Origin: Xanthomonas codiaei
GTDB lineage: Bacteria > Pseudomonadota > Gammaproteobacteria > Xanthomonadales > Xanthomonadaceae
Assembly: GCF_002939785.1 (NCBI RefSeq)
Contig: NZ_MDEC01000014.1
Span: forward strand, 62,806-126,805
DNA: 64,000 nucleotides
Direction of reading: 5' to 3'
Of this stretch, positions 30,720 through 39,998 are shown piece after piece. The notes beneath the pieces were generated by a model, which had not been told where the DNA came from, ran no database searches, and was given only the letters and a program-made list of their open reading frames with translations. Each line of letters begins with the position of its first letter. Within the stretch, counting starts at the first letter, position 1. Made by a program: the position numbers and the translations under genes.

Positions 30720-31349
30720 ATGCATCGCCAACTCCGTTATGCCGTCCTTGCCACCGCCCTGTTCGCCAGTACCGCTTTCGCCGGTGCGCGCCAGGAGCTG
30801 GACAGCTTCACCCGTGGCCTGAAGGGCCTGGACGGGCAGTTCAGCCAGCAGGTCAGCGATGCCAACGGCCGGGTCAAGGAGCGCTCTAGTGGGCGGGTGG
30901 CGTTGTCGGCGCCACGCCAGTTTCGCTGGGAGTACGCCAAGCCCTACAAGCAGCTGATCGTGGCCGACGGCAAGAAGGTCTGGGTGTTCGATCCGGACCT
31001 GGAGCAGGTGACCGTGCGCGCGCAGGGCAGCGAAGAGCAGAACAGCCCGCTGGTTGCGTTGATCGATCCGGCGCGCCTGGACAAGCAGTACGACGTCAGT
31101 GAAGAGGCCGCGCCACGCGACGGCTTGCAGTGGTTGTCGTTGACGCCCAAGGTCGATACCGAGGCGAGCTTCCAGATGGCCTCGCTGGGATTCGGCAAGG
31201 ACGGCCTGGCGAAGATGGAAGTGGTAGACGCGGTGGGGCAGCGTACCGCGATCAGTTTCAGCGGCTGGAAGCGCAATCCTGCCTTCGCCGCAGACACCTT
31301 CCGCTACACGCCGGCCAAGGGCGTGGATGTGGTGGGCGACGCGCAATAA
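30720..31349 (+). CDS. lolA: Outer-membrane lipoprotein carrier protein LolA
   Basis: LolA is the periplasmic shuttle that takes lipoproteins from LolCDE to LolB. The 209-residue product has a signal peptide (MHRQLRYAVLATALFASTAFA). Family patterns are LKGLDGQFSQQVSDANG, the Arg/Trp-containing APRQFRWEYAKPYKQLIVADG and KVWVFDPDLEQVTV. The order ftsK-(transglutaminase gene)-lolA-rarA resembles ftsK-lolA-rarA in enterics, with one extra gene. Confidence 0.95.
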   Translation: MHRQLRYAVLATALFASTAFAGARQELDSFTRGLKGLDGQFSQQVSDANGRVKERSSGRVALSAPRQFRWEYAKPYKQLIVADGKKVWVFDPDLEQVTVRAQGSEEQNSPLVALIDPARLDKQYDVSEEAAPRDGLQWLSLTPKVDTEASFQMASLGFGKDGLAKMEVVDAVGQRTAISFSGWKRNPAFAADTFRYTPAKGVDVVGDAQ

Positions 31350-31423
31350 GCCGTCGCTTGTAGCAAGCAAGCAGCCAGCGGCCTTCTTCGCAGAGGGTCG
31401 CCGACGACGCGATACAATGCCGC

Positions 31424-32797
31424 GTGGCACGAACCAAGCTCCCCATCGCTCCCGAAGCCGATCTGCTCAGCGCCGATGCCGATCACCTGCGCCCGCTGGC
31501 CGAGCGCATGCGTCCGCGCACGCTGGACGAGATGGTGGGTCAGAAGCGCCTGCTGACGCCCGACAGTGCGCTGCGTCGCGCTGTGGAATCCGGCCGCGTG
31601 CATTCGATGATCCTGTGGGGCCCGCCCGGGTGCGGCAAGACCACCCTGGCACTGCTGCTCGCGCAGTATGCCGATGCCGAATTCAAGGCGATTTCCGCAG
31701 TGCTGTCCGGATTGCCCGATGTGCGCCAGGTGCTGGCCGAAGCGGCGCAGCGTTTTGCCGGCGGCCGGCGCACGGTGTTGTTCGTCGATGAGGTGCATCG
31801 CTTCAACAAGGCGCAGCAGGATGCCTTCCTGCCGCATATCGAGCGCGGCACCATCCTGTTCGTCGGCGCGACCACCGAGAATCCTTCGTTCGAGTTGAAT
31901 TCCGCGTTGCTGTCGCGTTGTCGCGTGCACGTGCTGGAATCGGTATCGCCACAGGACATCGTCGAAGCGCTGCAGCGCGCCCTGCACGATCCCGTGCGCG
32001 GATTGGGGCAGGAAAGCATCCGGGTCTCGGAGGCGTCCTTGCTGGAGATCGCCGGTGCTGCCGACGGCGATGTGCGTCGCGCGTTGACGCTGCTGGAGAT
32101 CGCCGCCGAGCTGGCCGCGGGAGAGGGTGGGGAGATCACGCCGCAGACCCTGCTGCAGGTACTGGCCGACCGCACCCGCCGTTTCGACAAGAACGGCGAG
32201 CAGTTCTACGACCAGATCTCGGCCCTGCACAAGTCCGTGCGCAGCTCCAACCCGGATGCGGCGCTGTACTGGCTCACCCGCATGCTCGACGGCGGGTGCG
32301 ATCCGGCCTATCTGGCACGGCGGCTGACCCGCATGGCGATCGAGGATATCGGCCTGGCCGATCCGCGCGCGCAAAGCATGGCGCTGGAAGCCTGGGACAT
32401 CTACGAGCGTCTGGGCAGTCCGGAAGGCGAGCTGGCCTTTGCGCAACTGGTGCTGTACCTGGCCAGCACCGCCAAGTCGAACGCCGGCTATGCCGCCTTC
32501 AACCAGGCCAAGGCCGACGTGCGCGCTACCGGTACCCAGGAAGTTCCGCTGCACTTGCGCAATGCGCCGACCAAGCTGATGAAGACGCTCGGCTACGGCC
32601 AGGATTACCAGTACGACCATGACGCCGAAGGTGGCATTGCACTGGACCAGACCGGCTTCCCGGACGCGATGGGCGAGCAGGTCTATTACAACCCGGTGCC
32701 GCGCGGGCTGGAGATCAAGCTCAAGGAAAAGCTCGACCGCTTGCGCGAGGCGCGGGCACAGGCGCGGGCTGACAAGGCGCGCAAGCCCACCGCATAA
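31424..32797 (+). CDS. rarA: Replication-associated recombination protein RarA (MgsA)
   Basis: RarA is a clamp-loader-like AAA+ ATPase acting at stalled forks. The 457-residue protein begins at GTG 31424 ([16 protein letters not shown]). It has [21 protein letters not shown], Walker [15 protein letters not shown] near 65, Walker [17 protein letters not shown], and sensor 1 [14 protein letters not shown]. The C-terminal tetramerisation part includes [18 protein letters not shown] and [20 protein letters not shown]. The length is typical. Confidence 0.96.
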   Translation: MARTKLPIAPEADLLSADADHLRPLAERMRPRTLDEMVGQKRLLTPDSALRRAVESGRVHSMILWGPPGCGKTTLALLLAQYADAEFKAISAVLSGLPDVRQVLAEAAQRFAGGRRTVLFVDEVHRFNKAQQDAFLPHIERGTILFVGATTENPSFELNSALLSRCRVHVLESVSPQDIVEALQRALHDPVRGLGQESIRVSEASLLEIAGAADGDVRRALTLLEIAAELAAGEGGEITPQTLLQVLADRTRRFDKNGEQFYDQISALHKSVRSSNPDAALYWLTRMLDGGCDPAYLARRLTRMAIEDIGLADPRAQSMALEAWDIYERLGSPEGELAFAQLVLYLASTAKSNAGYAAFNQAKADVRATGTQEVPLHLRNAPTKLMKTLGYGQDYQYDHDAEGGIALDQTGFPDAMGEQVYYNPVPRGLEIKLKEKLDRLREARAQARADKARKPTA

Positions 32798-32913
32798 TCG
32801 CTGGGGCAAAGGTGGGCTTGCTTCTTTGGCCGTGCGCGCGCATACGCAACTGATGCCTGTCACTGCCACGCCGTGGCGGCAGTTCTATGCCCCAGCTGCG
32901 TTTTCTACCGAGG

Positions 32914-32982
32914 ATGACGATGCCGATGCTGCAGGCGATTGTTTCGAACACCCCGCCGGCCGGTTGGGTAGTGCGCGCATGA
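32914..32982 (+). CDS. Possible 22-codon upstream frame coupled to crcB
   Basis: ATG 32914 opens [22 protein letters not shown] and its TGA overlaps the crcB ATG as ATGA (32979-32982). GAGG directly precedes the ATG. A second ATG six bases on leaves GAGGATGACG upstream. It could be a translated leader that couples crcB translation, or chance. There is no family to compare with. Confidence 0.3.
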   Translation: MTMPMLQAIVSNTPPAGWVVRA

Positions 32983-33380
32983 GCGCCCCGGTGTGGTGGC
33001 AGCAATTGTTGTTGGCGATGACCGGCGGTGCGCTCGGCTCCGGCCTGCGCTTTGCGATCGGTACATCGCTGCTGCAGCGCTTCGGCGCCGGGTTTCCGTG
33101 GGGAACCTTGACCGTGAACCTGGTCGGCTCGTTCTTCGCCGGCGTGCTGCTGGTGTGGCTGGAGGCGCGCGGCCCGTCGAGCTGGCCGCTGCGGGCGCTG
33201 CTGATCGTCGGGGTGCTGGGTGGGCTGACGACGTTCTCGTCGTTGATGATGGAATGCCTGGTCTTTGCGCGCAGCGATCGCAGCACGATGATCGGGCTCT
33301 ATCTGGCAGTGACGCTGATGGCCGGGCTGGCCTTGGTGTTTGCCGGTGCGCGCGCCGGGCAATGGCTGGTTGCGCGCTAA
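32979..33380 (+). CDS. crcB: Fluoride exporter CrcB/Fluc
   Basis: CrcB forms dual-topology dimeric channels that export fluoride. The 133-residue protein has four hydrophobic segments and the family signatures [30 protein letters not shown] and [15 protein letters not shown]. The start, ATG 32979, overlaps the stop of a short upstream frame. I looked for a fluoride riboswitch in the 180 bases upstream and did not find its conserved core. Confidence 0.95.
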   Translation: MSAPVWWQQLLLAMTGGALGSGLRFAIGTSLLQRFGAGFPWGTLTVNLVGSFFAGVLLVWLEARGPSSWPLRALLIVGVLGGLTTFSSLMMECLVFARSDRSTMIGLYLAVTLMAGLALVFAGARAGQWLVAR

Positions 33381-33731
33381 GCTGCGGCCTGTAATGGCGT
33401 CGCGCCGGTAGCGCGAGGCCGCGCTGCATGCAGCAGTGGTTTGCGGCGGCCGGTGCGCGGGCCGCGTGTGGTCTGGCCCATCCCCTGTCAGCGCGGCAAT
33501 GACCTCGACATGTCGGTCTGATGCGCTGTCTGCAACCACAGCAATATGATGAAGCCATCGCCGGCGTGCGAGCGGCAGCTCTGGTTGCAAGGCACGGTGG
33601 TGTTATCGGTGCGGCACGAGGCGTGACGTTGGTCAGCATCGACAGAACGAAGGCCTGCTTGCGCACGCCTTCGTCGACCATCCGATCGGCATGACGGGCT
33701 CGGCGTGGTCGCCGAGCCCGCGACGCGCGGC
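33381..33731. other. Intergenic region between crcB and fadA, with one strong hairpin
   Basis: CrcB and the thiolase gene converge on this 351-base gap. Its notable feature is a perfect 11-bp hairpin, CGGGCTCGGCG (33695-33705), loop TGGT, CGCCGAGCCCG (33710-33720). It lies 12 bases after the thiolase stop codon and has no T-run on either strand, so it may protect the transcript end rather than terminate alone. No gene is visible. Confidence 0.6.
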
Positions 33732-34937
33732 TTACAGCGCTTCGATGATGCCGGCAGCGCCCATGCCGGTGCCGATGCACATGGTGACCATGCCGTACTT
33801 CTGCTGGCGGCGGCGCAGGCCGTGCACCAGGGTGGCGGCACGGATCGCGCCGGTGGCGCCCAGCGGGTGGCCCAGTGCGATCGCGCCGCCCAGTGGGTTG
33901 ACCTGGGACGGGTCCAGTTCGCTGTCGCGGATCACCGCCAACGCCTGTGCGGCGAAGGCTTCGTTGAGCTCGATCCAGTCGAGCTGGTCCTTGGTCAGGC
34001 CGGCCTGCTTGAGCGCCTTGGGAATGGCCGCGATCGGGCCGATGCCCATCACTTCCGGGCGCACGCCTGCCACCGAGAAGCTGACGAAACGGGCCAGCGG
34101 GGTCAGGCCGTAATCCTTGATCGCCTGCTCGGAGGCCAGCAGTACCGCACCGGCGCCATCGCTCATCTGCGAGGAGTTGCCGGCGGTGACGCTGCCGCCG
34201 AACTGGCCGTTACGGAACACCGGCCGCAGCTTGGCCAGGCCTTCCAGCGAGCTGTCCGGGCGCGGGCCTTCGTCGGTGTCGACCAGGCGCTTGCGCAGGG
34301 CGATGACATTGCCGGCCAGGTCGGGCTGGTGCGAGTGGATTTCGTACGGGGTGATCTCGTCGCGGAACTCGCCGGCGGCGATCGCGGCGATGGCCTTCTG
34401 GTGCGAGGCCAGCGCGAATGCATCCTGATCCTCGCGCGAGACCTTCCATTCTTCGGCCACCTTCTCGGCGGTGATGCCCATGCCATAGGCAATGGCCACA
34501 TGGTCGTCGGCGAACACGCTCGGCGACATCGCGACCTTGTTGCCCATCATCGGCACCATCGACATCGACTCGGTACCGCCGGCCAGCATCAGATCGGCAT
34601 TGCCCAGACGGATCTGGTCGGCCGCCATCGCCACGGCCTGGATGCCGGACGAGCAGAAGCGGTTGATGGTCTGGCCAGCCACCGAATTGGGCAGGCCGGC
34701 CAGCAGCACGCCGATGCGCGCCACGTTCATGCCTTGCTCGCCCTCGGGCATCGCACAACCGATGATGGCGTCGTCGATGCGCGAAGTGTCGATGCCCGGT
34801 GCCTGTGCAACCACGGCGCGCAACACGTGCGCCAGCATGTCGTCGGGACGGGTATTGCGGAACACGCCCTTAGGCGCCTTGCCCACCGGGGTACGGGTGG
34901 CGGCGACGATGTAGGCTTCTTGAATCTGCTTGCTCAT
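33732..34937 (-). CDS. fadA: Acetyl-CoA C-acyltransferase (3-ketoacyl-CoA thiolase)
   Basis: This is the thiolase of fatty-acid beta-oxidation, cleaving 3-ketoacyl-CoA with CoA. The 401-residue protein has the nucleophilic cysteine in NRFCSSGIQAVAMAAD (about 88), and the second cysteine and glycine-rich end in TMCIGTGMGAAG. The GHPLGATGAIR histidine motif and WIELNEAFAAQALAV are also present. It is the last gene of the TetR-HAD/hydratase-thiolase set on the minus strand, separated from the hydratase by a GGGATT repeat. A biosynthetic acetyl-CoA acetyltransferase is less likely given the partner gene. Confidence 0.93.
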   Translation of the reverse strand: MSKQIQEAYIVAATRTPVGKAPKGVFRNTRPDDMLAHVLRAVVAQAPGIDTSRIDDAIIGCAMPEGEQGMNVARIGVLLAGLPNSVAGQTINRFCSSGIQAVAMAADQIRLGNADLMLAGGTESMSMVPMMGNKVAMSPSVFADDHVAIAYGMGITAEKVAEEWKVSREDQDAFALASHQKAIAAIAAGEFRDEITPYEIHSHQPDLAGNVIALRKRLVDTDEGPRPDSSLEGLAKLRPVFRNGQFGGSVTAGNSSQMSDGAGAVLLASEQAIKDYGLTPLARFVSFSVAGVRPEVMGIGPIAAIPKALKQAGLTKDQLDWIELNEAFAAQALAVIRDSELDPSQVNPLGGAIALGHPLGATGAIRAATLVHGLRRRQQKYGMVTMCIGTGMGAAGIIEAL

Positions 34938-34952
34938 GGCTATCTCCGATAG

Positions 34953-35099
34953 CCGGGATTTGGGATTCGGGATTGGGGATTCGTCAAAGCGAATTCGCGT
35001 GCCCGAATGTTCCTGCCCGGCGGATGAATTTGGTGAAAGCGAGAATCGTGGAGGGCTTGGGACCCGCTGTTACGAATCCCCAATCCCCAATCCCGAATC
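34953..35099. repeat. GGGATT-array intergenic inverted repeat, locus C
   Basis: Left arm GGGATTTGGGATTCGGGATT (34954-34973), then GGGGATTCG (34976-34984). The right arm is CGAATCCCCAATCCCCAATCCCG (35073-35095), nearly its complement. It fills the whole gap between the two beta-oxidation genes of one likely operon, so it would be transcribed and could fold into a hairpin of over 20 bp. Same design as loci A and B. Confidence 0.8.
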
Positions 35100-37472
35100 T
35101 CAGTTCCTCAACGGCTTACCCGTCTTGAGCATGTGCCCAATCCGCGCCTGGGTCTTTTCCTGCTGGGCCAGTTCGACGAAGTGCTTGCGCTCGAGCTTGA
35201 GCAGCCACTCTTCGTCCACCAGCGCACCGCGATCGACTTCGCCGCCGCAGACCACCGTGGCGATGCGGCTGGCGATCTCGTAGTCGTACTCGCTGATGAA
35301 ACGGCCTTCCAGCATGTTGACCAGCAGCATCTTGAAGGTGGCGATGCCGACGTCGCCGGCCACCTGGATGCGGCGTGCCGGCAGCGGGGCGCGGTAGCCG
35401 CCTTCGGCAAGCGCGCGCGCCTCGGCCTTGGCGATATGCAGGGCCTCGTAGCTGTTGAAGACGATCTTGTCGGTGGCGCGCAGCAGGCCCAGCTCCTGCG
35501 CATTGACTGCCGAATTGGAGACCTTGGCCATGGCCACGGTTTCGAAGGTCTTCTTCAGTTCGGCGAACACGTCGCCGCCCGGACCCGCCGCCACCGAAGC
35601 GCGCACGGCGATTTCCTTCAGGCCGCCACCGGCCGGCAGCAGGCCGACACCGGCTTCCACCAGGCCGATATAGCTCTCCAGCGAGGCCACGGTCTTGGCG
35701 CTATGCATCTGGAATTCGCAGCCGCCGCCCAGCGCCAGGCCGCGCACCGCCGAGATCACCGGCACCTGCGAATACTTGATGCGCTGGCTAGTGGCCTGGA
35801 AGTTGGCGACCAGCGCTTCGAACGCATCGAACTTGCCGGCCTGCAGCAGGCCCAGCGCACCGGACAGATCGGCACCGGCAGAGAAGGGCTCCTTCTGCTG
35901 CCAGATCACCAGCCCGGCGAAGTCCTTCTCGGCACGGCCCACCATTTCCTGCAGGCCATTGAGCACGTGATCCGAGACGGTGTTCATCTTGGTCTTGAAG
36001 CTGACCACAGCAATGTCGTCGCCGTCGTGCCACATGCGCACGCCGTCATTCTCGAACACGGTCTCGCCCGGCGAGAACTTCTCGCCCAGCAGCGGATCGG
36101 GGAAGCGCTGACGCTTGTACACCGGCAGCGCCGAGCGCGGCAGCTTGGCGTCGCGTGCCGGGCTGTACGAGCCTTCGGCGCCATGCACGCCGTCGCGACC
36201 ATCGAATACCCAGTTCGGCAGCGGCGCGCTGCTCATGCTCTTGCCGTTGGAAATGTCTTCGGCGATCCACTGCGCCACCTGCTTCCAGCCGGCGGCCTGC
36301 CAGGTTTCGAACGGGCCCAGCGACCAGCCGTAGCCCCAGCGGATCGCCAGGTCCACATCGCGCGCGGTCTCGGCGATGTCGGCCAGGTGGTAGGCGCTGT
36401 AGTGGAACAGGTCGCGGAAGGTGGCCCATAGGAACTGCGCCTGCGGGTGCTGGCTTTCGCGCAGCTTGGCGAACTTCTCGGCCGGGTTCTTGATCTTGAG
36501 GATCTCGACCACGTCCGGCGCAGCGGCCCGGTCAGCCGGACGGTAGTCCTGCTTCTCCAGGTCCAGCACCACGATGTCCTTGCCGACCTTGCGGAAGATG
36601 CCGGCGCCGACCTTCTGGCCCAGCGCGCCCTTGGCGATCAACGCGTCCAGCCACTTCGGCGCCTTGAAATACTGGTGCCACGGGTCGTCCGGCAGGGTGT
36701 CGCCCATGGTCTTGATCACGTGCGCCATGGTGTCCAGGCCGACTACGTCCGAGGTGCGGTAGGTCGCCGACTTCGGGCGGCCAACCAGCGGGCCGGTCAG
36801 GCCGTCCACTTCATCGAAGCCCAGGCCGAATGCCTGCGTGTGGTGGATGGTGGACAGGATCGAGAACACGCCGATGCGGTTGCCGATGAAATTCGGGGTG
36901 TCCTTCGCATACACCACGCCCTTGCCCAGGGTGGTGACCAGGAACGCTTCCAGCCCCTCCAGCACGGCCTTGTCGGTGCCCTTGGCCGGGATCAGCTCGG
37001 CCAGGTGCATGTAGCGCGGCGGGTTGAAGAAGTGCACGCCGCAAAAGCGGTGGCGCAGCTGCTCGGGCAGCACGTCGGACAGCTTGTTGATGCCCAGGCC
37101 GGAGGTGTTGGAGGCCAGCACCGCATGCTCGGAAACGAACGGCGCGATTTTCTTGTACAGGTCCTGCTTCCAGTCCATCCGCTCGGCGATCGCCTCGATG
37201 ATCAGGTCGCAATCGCGCAGCTGCTCCAGGCCGCTCTCGTAATTGGCAGGCGTGATCGCCTCGGCCAACGCCTTGCTGGCCAACGGGGCAGGGCTGAGCT
37301 TGCCCAGGTTGGCGATGGCCTTGAGCACGATGCCGTCGGCCGGACCATCCTTGGCAGGCAGGTCGAACAACACGGTGTCGACACCGGCATTGGTGAGGTG
37401 GGCGGCGATCTGCGCGCCCATGACGCCGGCACCGAGCACGGCGGCGCGACGGACTAGCAACGGATTGGACAT
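35100..37472 (-). CDS. 3-hydroxyacyl-CoA dehydrogenase / enoyl-CoA hydratase fusion
   Basis: This bifunctional enzyme hydrates enoyl-CoA and oxidises 3-hydroxyacyl-CoA. The 790-residue protein has the NAD-binding dehydrogenase at the N-terminus (AAVLGAGVMGAQIAAHLTNAG, VLASNTSGLGINKLSD, FFNPPRYMHLAELIP, DTPNFIGNRIGVF). The crotonase-like hydratase is in the C-terminal half (QKEPFSAGADLSGALG, RGLALGGGCEFQMHSAK, GLVEAGVGLLPAGGG). This order is the reverse of E. coli FadB and matches Bacillus FadN. It starts 25 bases after the TetR gene and is followed by the thiolase, so the set probably forms one operon. Confidence 0.93.
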   Translation of the reverse strand: MSNPLLVRRAAVLGAGVMGAQIAAHLTNAGVDTVLFDLPAKDGPADGIVLKAIANLGKLSPAPLASKALAEAITPANYESGLEQLRDCDLIIEAIAERMDWKQDLYKKIAPFVSEHAVLASNTSGLGINKLSDVLPEQLRHRFCGVHFFNPPRYMHLAELIPAKGTDKAVLEGLEAFLVTTLGKGVVYAKDTPNFIGNRIGVFSILSTIHHTQAFGLGFDEVDGLTGPLVGRPKSATYRTSDVVGLDTMAHVIKTMGDTLPDDPWHQYFKAPKWLDALIAKGALGQKVGAGIFRKVGKDIVVLDLEKQDYRPADRAAAPDVVEILKIKNPAEKFAKLRESQHPQAQFLWATFRDLFHYSAYHLADIAETARDVDLAIRWGYGWSLGPFETWQAAGWKQVAQWIAEDISNGKSMSSAPLPNWVFDGRDGVHGAEGSYSPARDAKLPRSALPVYKRQRFPDPLLGEKFSPGETVFENDGVRMWHDGDDIAVVSFKTKMNTVSDHVLNGLQEMVGRAEKDFAGLVIWQQKEPFSAGADLSGALGLLQAGKFDAFEALVANFQATSQRIKYSQVPVISAVRGLALGGGCEFQMHSAKTVASLESYIGLVEAGVGLLPAGGGLKEIAVRASVAAGPGGDVFAELKKTFETVAMAKVSNSAVNAQELGLLRATDKIVFNSYEALHIAKAEARALAEGGYRAPLPARRIQVAGDVGIATFKMLLVNMLEGRFISEYDYEIASRIATVVCGGEVDRGALVDEEWLLKLERKHFVELAQQEKTQARIGHMLKTGKPLRN

Positions 37473-37497
37473 AGCGATTGGCCTCTTGGTGGAACGT

Positions 37498-38130
37498 TTA
37501 CGGTGTGGAATGAGCGCGGAAACCGGGTTCCGCGAAATGAATGAGTTCGCGCGCCGCGCGGGCGCGATGCTCGGCCTCGCTGACGCCGGCCGGGCGTTTG
37601 ATCAGCCCGAAATCGGCCATGGCATAGGTCAGCGCACCGGCCAGGAAGTCCAGGCGCCAGTACAGCTCTTCCTTGCTCAGGCCTGGCACGCAGGCGGCGA
37701 TGGCCTTGCCGAATTCGCGCAGCACGTGGCCGTAGTGGTCGGACAGGAACTTGCGCAGGTTGTCGTTCTTTTCCGCGTAGGCGCGGGCGATCACGCGCAC
37801 GAAGGCGCCGCCGTTCTGGCGGTCCTGCGCCATCGCCAGCGCCGGCTCGACGAACGCCGCCAGTACCGCGGTGAGTTCGCCGGGGCGCGACCTCCTCGCC
37901 GCTTCCAGCTGCTGCAGCCGTGCGGCGGTCATCTCGTCCATGCGCCGGCGGAACACCTCGTTGACCAGGTTTTCCTTGGAGCCGAAGTGGTAATTGACTG
38001 CGGCGATGTTGACGTCGGCCTGGGTGGTGAGCTGGCGCAGCGAGGTGCCGGCAAAACCATGCTGGGCGAACAGCTCCTCGGCCGCACCGAGAATGCGGTC
38101 CTTGGTGGAGAAGTGGGCTGGCTTGGGCAT
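37498..38130 (-). CDS. TetR-family repressor of beta-oxidation genes (PsrA-like)
   Basis: The 210-residue regulator has an N-terminal TetR helix-turn-helix, KDRILGAAEELFAQHGFAGTS then ADVNIAAVNYHFGSKENL at about residues 10-55. This is close to Pseudomonas PsrA as I remember it. The C-terminal part is a helical ligand domain with FVRVIARAYAEKNDNLRKFL. It is first in the operon with the HAD/hydratase and thiolase genes, and a palindromic site of PsrA type lies 20 bases before its start. It likely senses long-chain fatty acyl compounds and represses itself and the operon. Confidence 0.85.
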   Translation of the reverse strand: MPKPAHFSTKDRILGAAEELFAQHGFAGTSLRQLTTQADVNIAAVNYHFGSKENLVNEVFRRRMDEMTAARLQQLEAARRSRPGELTAVLAAFVEPALAMAQDRQNGGAFVRVIARAYAEKNDNLRKFLSDHYGHVLREFGKAIAACVPGLSKEELYWRLDFLAGALTYAMADFGLIKRPAGVSEAEHRARAARELIHFAEPGFRAHSTP

Positions 38131-38149
38131 GCGTCCGGATCAGGCTCAA

Positions 38150-38165
38150 TCAAACGATTGTTTGA
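38150..38165. promoter_or_regulatory. Operator palindrome of PsrA type upstream of the TetR gene
   Basis: TCAAACGATTGTTTGA is a 16-base palindrome with six-base arms (TCAAAC / GTTTGA) around GATT. It fits the CAAAC-N4-GTTTG half-site pattern described for PsrA. It lies 20 bases upstream of the regulator's ATG, where it could overlap the promoter. It may also affect ndk transcription on the other strand. Confidence 0.6.
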
Positions 38166-38234
38166 GTCTACGGCCAGAATCGTGCCCCGGTCATGCGGCG
38201 CTGCAGCACGATTCAGGGGGCGGTATGCAAACAA

Positions 38235-38301
38235 ATGCCCGACGAGATAGAATTGACCATCGCAAAGAAGCCTAAGCCCGCGTTTTGACGCGGGTTTTTT
38301 T
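38235..38301 (+). promoter_or_regulatory. Short frame plus terminator in the ndk leader (possible attenuator)
   Basis: An 18-codon frame (38235-38288, MPDEIELTIAKKPKPAF) ends within an intrinsic terminator: CCCGCGT (38277-38283), loop TTTG, ACGCGGG (38288-38294), seven T. The ndk ATG is 47 bases further on. No complete gene precedes the terminator on this strand, so it may end a short RNA or attenuate ndk. A ribosome translating the frame to its end would cover the first arm of the hairpin. Whether the frame is translated is not known. Confidence 0.5.
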
Positions 38302-38348
38302 CATGATAACCTCGGGCCTTCAGTGGCCCGCCCAACGGAGAACTCCCC

Positions 38349-38774
38349 ATGGCGCTGGAGCGCACCCTTTCCATCATCAAGCCCGACGCGGTCGCCAAGA
38401 ACGTCATCGGCGAAATCTACAGCCGTTTCGAGAAGGCCGGCCTGAAGGTCGTTGCCGCCAAGTACAAGCAGCTGTCGCGTCGTGAGGCCGAAGGTTTCTA
38501 CGCCGTGCACCGCGAGCGTCCGTTCTTCAACGCGCTGGTCGAGTTCATGATCTCCGGCCCGGTGATGATCCAGGCGCTGGAAGGCGAGAACGCCGTTGCC
38601 GCGCACCGCGACCTGCTGGGCGCGACCAATCCCAAGGACGCTGCGCCGGGCACCATCCGCGCCGACTTCGCCGATTCGATCGATGCCAATGCCGCCCACG
38701 GTTCGGATTCGGTTGAGAACGCAGCCAACGAGGTCGCGTATTTCTTTGCCGCTACGGAAGTGGTCTCGCGCTGA
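38349..38774 (+). CDS. ndk: Nucleoside-diphosphate kinase
   Basis: Ndk transfers the gamma phosphate of ATP to nucleoside diphosphates through a phospho-histidine. The 141-residue protein has [18 protein letters not shown], the [14 protein letters not shown] stretch, the [15 protein letters not shown] region and the active-site histidine in [20 protein letters not shown]. The length is standard. The ribosome site GGAG lies nine bases upstream. rlmN starts seven bases after the stop, so the two are co-transcribed. Confidence 0.98.
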   Translation: MALERTLSIIKPDAVAKNVIGEIYSRFEKAGLKVVAAKYKQLSRREAEGFYAVHRERPFFNALVEFMISGPVMIQALEGENAVAAHRDLLGATNPKDAAPGTIRADFADSIDANAAHGSDSVENAANEVAYFFAATEVVSR

Positions 38775-38780
38775 GGCCGA

Positions 38781-39998
38781 GTGAGTCGAATCGTGAATGA
38801 GGTCGTGATCCCCTCCGTGTTGCAGGACGTCCCCGTCCCCGCAGCGCCGGTGCGCAAGCAGAACCTGCTCGACCTCGATCGCGAGGGACTGGAGCGTTTC
38901 TTCGCCGAGACCCTCGGCGAAGCGCGCTACCGTGCCCACCAGGTGATGAAGTGGATCCACCACCGCTATGTCACCGATTTCGACCAAATGACCGACCTCG
39001 GCAAGGCGCTGCGTGCAAAGCTGCACCAGCATGCCGAGGTGCTGGTCCCGAATGTCGTCTTCGACAAGCCCTCCGCCGACGGCACCCATAAATGGCTGCT
39101 GGCCATGGGCACCGACGGCAAGAATGCGATCGAGACGGTCTATATCCCCGACAAGGGCCGCGGCACGCTGTGCGTGTCCTCCCAGGTCGGTTGCGGTCTG
39201 AACTGCACTTTCTGTTCGACCGCCACCCAGGGCTTCAACCGCAACCTGACCACCGCCGAGATCATCGGGCAGGTGTGGGTGGCGGCGCGCCATCTGGGCA
39301 ACGTGCCGCACCAGCAACGCCGTCTCACCAACGTGGTGATGATGGGCATGGGCGAGCCGTTGATGAATTTCGACAACGTCGTGCGCGCGATGAGCGTGAT
39401 GCGCGACGACCTGGGCTACGGCCTGGCCAGCAAGCGGGTGACGCTGTCGACCTCGGGCCTGGTGCCGATGATCGACCGGCTGTCCACCGAGAGCGATGTC
39501 TCGCTGGCGGTGTCGCTGCATGCTGCCAACGACACCTTGCGCGAGAGCCTGGTGCCGCTGAACAAGAAGTATCCGATCGCCGAGTTGATGGAGTCCTGCG
39601 CCCGCTACCTGCGTGGCAGCAAGAAGCGCGATTCGGTGACCTTCGAATACACCTTGATGAAGGGCGTCAACGACCAGCCGGAGCATGCGCGCCAGCTGGC
39701 CAGGCTGATGCGCCAGTTCGACAATGCGGTGCAGTCCAAGGACGCCGGCAAGGTCAACCTGATTCCGTTCAACCCGTTCCCCGGCACGCGCTACGAGCGT
39801 TCCGGCGAGACCGAGATCCGTGCATTCCAGAAGATCCTGCTCGACGCGCAGGTGCTGACGATGGTGCGCCGTACCCGCGGCGACGACATCGATGCAGCCT
39901 GCGGGCAGCTCAAGGGCCAGGTCATGGATCGCACCCGTCGCCAGGCGGAGTTCCGCCGCACATTGGAAGGGCAGGCCGATCGAGATGCGGCAGCGTGA
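38781..39998 (+). CDS. rlmN: Dual-specificity rRNA/tRNA adenine C2-methyltransferase RlmN
   Basis: RlmN is a radical-SAM enzyme methylating A2503 of 23S rRNA and A37 of some tRNAs. The 405-residue protein has the CX3CX2C cluster motif in [15 protein letters not shown] (about 140). It also has [28 protein letters not shown], and the conserved catalytic cysteine region near the C-terminus ([11 protein letters not shown]). Start GTG 38781 is preceded by TGAGG at a good distance; GTG 38793 is an alternative. It ends 14 bases inside pilF. Confidence 0.97.
   Translation: MSRIVNEVVIPSVLQDVPVPAAPVRKQNLLDLDREGLERFFAETLGEARYRAHQVMKWIHHRYVTDFDQMTDLGKALRAKLHQHAEVLVPNVVFDKPSADGTHKWLLAMGTDGKNAIETVYIPDKGRGTLCVSSQVGCGLNCTFCSTATQGFNRNLTTAEIIGQVWVAARHLGNVPHQQRRLTNVVMMGMGEPLMNFDNVVRAMSVMRDDLGYGLASKRVTLSTSGLVPMIDRLSTESDVSLAVSLHAANDTLRESLVPLNKKYPIAELMESCARYLRGSKKRDSVTFEYTLMKGVNDQPEHARQLARLMRQFDNAVQSKDAGKVNLIPFNPFPGTRYERSGETEIRAFQKILLDAQVLTMVRRTRGDDIDAACGQLKGQVMDRTRRQAEFRRTLEGQADRDAAA

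Noticed and set aside
32798..32978. Fluoride riboswitch before crcB
   Set aside because: The conserved core and pseudoknot bases are not present.
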